The position numbers were made by a program, and so were the translations under genes. From Rhodococcus sp. SBT000017 (GTDB lineage Bacteria; Actinomycetota; Actinomycetes; Mycobacteriales; Mycobacteriaceae), in NCBI RefSeq assembly GCF_003688915.1, contig NZ_REFU01000001.1:3038001-3102000 (forward strand): a stretch of DNA of 64,000 nucleotides, given 5' to 3'. This document shows positions 62,177 through 64,000 of this stretch, piece by piece; position 1 is the stretch's first letter, and each line of letters starts with the position of its first letter. The notes beneath the pieces were generated by a model. The model was not told the DNA's origin. It did no database searches and worked only from the letters and a program-made list of their open reading frames with translations.

Positions 62177-64000
62177 CTACGCGCCCAGGCGCTGCTTGAG
62201 GGCGTCGAATTCGTCCTGAATTCCGGTGGGCAGCTTCTCGCCGACGAAGTCGAACCACTCCTGGATCAGCGGGATTTCGGCCTTCCACTCGTCGGTGTTC
62301 ACCGCGAGTGCCTCGGCCACGTCCTCGACGGTGGTGTCGAGTCCGTCGATGTCGAGTGCCTCGGCGGTGGGGACCACACCGATCGGGGTCTCGATGCCTG
62401 CGGCCTTGTGCTCGATGCGCTCGACGATCCACTTGAGCACGCGCGAGTTCTCACCGAATCCGGGCCACAGGAAGCGCTTGTCGTCCCCGCGACGGAACCA
62501 GTTGACGTAGAACACCTTCGGCAGCTTCGACTCGTCGGCGTTCTTGCCGAGGTCGATCCAGTGCTGGAAGTAGTCGCCCACGTTGTAGCCGAGGAACGGC
62601 AGCATGGCCATCGGGTCGCGTCGGACGGTTCCGACGGTCCCCTCGGCAGCAGCGGTCTGCTCGGAGCCGACGGTGGCTCCCATGAACACTCCGTGCTGCC
62701 AGTCGCGAGCCTCGGTCACCAGCGGAACGGTGGTCTTGCGACGTCCACCGAACAGGATCGCCGAGATCGGCACACCCTTCGGGTCGTCCCACTCCGGAGC
62801 CATCGACGGGCACTGAGCCATCGGCACGCAGTAGCGCGAGTTCGGGTGCGCGGCATCGGTTCCGGACTCGGGGGTCCAGTCGTTGCCCTTCCAGTCGATC
62901 AGGTGCTCGGGCTTGCCTTCGAGGCCCTCCCACCACACGTCGCCGTCGTCGGTCATGCCGACGTTGGTGAACACCGAGTTGCCCTGGTCGATGGTCTTCA
63001 TCGCGTTGGGGTTCGAGTCCCAGTTGGTGCCGGGTGCGACGCCGAAGAAACCGTATTCGGGGTTCACGGCGTAGAGACGGCCGTCCTCACCGAAACGCAT
63101 CCATGCGATGTCGTCACCGATGGTCTCGGCACGCCAGCCCGGGATGGTCGGCTGGATCATCGCGAGGTTGGTCTTGCCACACGCGGACGGGAATGCAGCG
63201 GCGATGTAGTACGCCTTGTCCTCGGGCGAGATCAGCTTGAGGATCAGCATGTGCTCGGCGAGCCAGCCCTCGTCGCGGGCCATCGCCGACGCGATACGCA
63301 GCGAGTAGCACTTCTTGCCCAGCAAAGCGTTGCCGCCGTAGCCGGATCCGTAGCTCCAGATCTCGCGATCCTCGGGGAACTGAGTGATGTACTTGGTGTC
63401 GTTGCACGGCCACGGGACGTCCGCTTGGCCCTCGGCGAGCGGAGCGCCGAGCGAATGCAGCGCCTTGACGAAGAATCCGTCGTCGCCGATCTTGTCGAGC
63501 GCGGCCTTTCCCATGCGGGTCATCACGCGCATGGACACCACGACGTACTCCGAATCGGTGAGCTCGACACCCAGCTTCGGGTCGGCTGCACCGAGTGGGC
63601 CCATACAGAACGGCACGACGTACATGGTGCGTCCGCGCATGCAACCGCGGTAGAGCTCGGTCATGAGCGTCCGCATCTCGGCGGGGTCCATCCAGTTGTT
63701 GGTGGGACCGGCGTCGATCTCTTCCTTGGAACAGATGTACGTACGCGACTCGACGCGAGCGACGTCCGACGGATCGGAGTTGCCGAGGAACGAGTTGGGC
63801 TTCTTCTCGTCGTTGAGGCGAGTGAAGGTGCCTGCCTCGACCAGCTTGTTGGTCAGGCGCTCCCATTCGGCGTCGGATCCGTCAGCGAACACCACGGATT
63901 CCGGTTCGGTCAGTTCGGCTACCTGGGCAACCCAAGCGAGCAGTTCTTTGTGTCGAGTCGGCACGTTGTCGGTGCTGCTCAAACCGGGAATGGTGGCTGA
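62177..64000 (-). CDS. pckA: Phosphoenolpyruvate carboxykinase (GTP), 5' end off window
   Basis: At least 608 residues, open to the window edge; the codons beyond TTG 63982 read SATIPGL, matching the known start region of mycobacterial PckA, so the true start lies outside. Motifs: nucleotide loop [12 protein letters not shown] with the active Cys, [25 protein letters not shown], and [25 protein letters not shown]. The enzyme converts oxaloacetate and GTP to PEP in gluconeogenesis. The 3' end has a second diverged copy at 57369-57430, and an accessory island lies directly downstream. Confidence 0.95.
   Translation of the reverse strand, partial: SATIPGLSSTDNVPTRHKELLAWVAQVAELTEPESVVFADGSDAEWERLTNKLVEAGTFTRLNDEKKPNSFLGNSDPSDVARVESRTYICSKEEIDAGPTNNWMDPAEMRTLMTELYRGCMRGRTMYVVPFCMGPLGAADPKLGVELTDSEYVVVSMRVMTRMGKAALDKIGDDGFFVKALHSLGAPLAEGQADVPWPCNDTKYITQFPEDREIWSYGSGYGGNALLGKKCYSLRIASAMARDEGWLAEHMLILKLISPEDKAYYIAAAFPSACGKTNLAMIQPTIPGWRAETIGDDIAWMRFGEDGRLYAVNPEYGFFGVAPGTNWDSNPNAMKTIDQGNSVFTNVGMTDDGDVWWEGLEGKPEHLIDWKGNDWTPESGTDAAHPNSRYCVPMAQCPSMAPEWDDPKGVPISAILFGGRRKTTVPLVTEARDWQHGVFMGATVGSEQTAAAEGTVGTVRRDPMAMLPFLGYNVGDYFQHWIDLGKNADESKLPKVFYVNWFRRGDDKRFLWPGFGENSRVLKWIVERIEHKAAGIETPIGVVPTAEALDIDGLDTTVEDVAEALAVNTDEWKAEIPLIQEWFDFVGEKLPTGIQDEFDALKQRLGA

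Overview
The window is high-GC actinobacterial chromosome, most likely Rhodococcus or a close mycolic-acid-containing relative. Supporting this are an AftD-type arabinofuranosyltransferase with its usual neighbours, an LpqI-type GH3 lipoprotein, FadE5/FadA2/FabG4/HtdX-like lipid genes, a DUF3068 membrane protein and GTP-type PEP carboxykinase. Gene order over several stretches recalls M. tuberculosis Rv1354c-Rv1355c, Rv0535-Rv0541c and Rv0211-Rv0245. All family and synteny statements come from reading the sequence and from memory; no search was run.

Layout. 1-6 kb: a truncated unknown gene, dcd, then a rightward set of a LuxI/FeeM-like GNAT protein, an E1 (ThiF)-nitroreductase fusion and a GAF-GGDEF-EAL cyclic-di-GMP enzyme, followed by tRNA-Gly(CCC). 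6-13 kb: secreted GH16 glucanase and lipase, then a PucR-type regulator divergent from an aldehyde dehydrogenase and GMC oxidoreductase. 13-20 kb: lipoprotein, membrane protein, methyltransferase, a polytopic glycosyltransferase-like protein, and a tightly overlapping mtnP-epimerase-GT2-DUF2064 operon. 20-24 kb: MarR regulator, DUF4185 secreted protein, methyltransferase, FadE5-like acyl-CoA dehydrogenase.

24-36 kb interrupts the lipid-gene neighbourhood. It holds a repeat-rich patch around an AbiEi/DUF559-like gene, a flavin reductase, a VanW-domain protein, and a second PucR regulator divergent from a complete Liv-type ABC importer. 36-50 kb is conserved mycolata core: fadA2-like gene, fabG4-like and htdX-like genes, a TetR regulator, lpqI, a Usp protein, a DUF2613 protein, aftD, an acyltransferase, the DUF3068 protein and a phosphotransferase. 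A 14-bp motif of the form TTACT-N4-AGTAA sits before the tetR gene and in the fadA2/fabG4 gap, with degenerate copies before the fadE5-like gene, suggesting one TetR regulon split by the 11-kb insertion. 50-55.5 kb: flippase, polytopic membrane protein, GT4 glycosyltransferase, methyltransferase and ROK kinase.

55.5-62.2 kb is an accessory, defence-like island beside pckA. It contains a HipA-like kinase overlapping a HipS-HIRAN protein; a diverged second copy of the pckA 3' end with its own terminator; an overlapping two-gene unit encoding a two-HKD phospholipase-D-like protein and a 513-residue protein I do not recognise; and a truncated relic of a type I restriction-modification hsdM gene whose last codon overlaps the start of the two-gene unit. 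The pckA gene itself runs off the right edge of the window. This island is the best candidate for an undescribed system.
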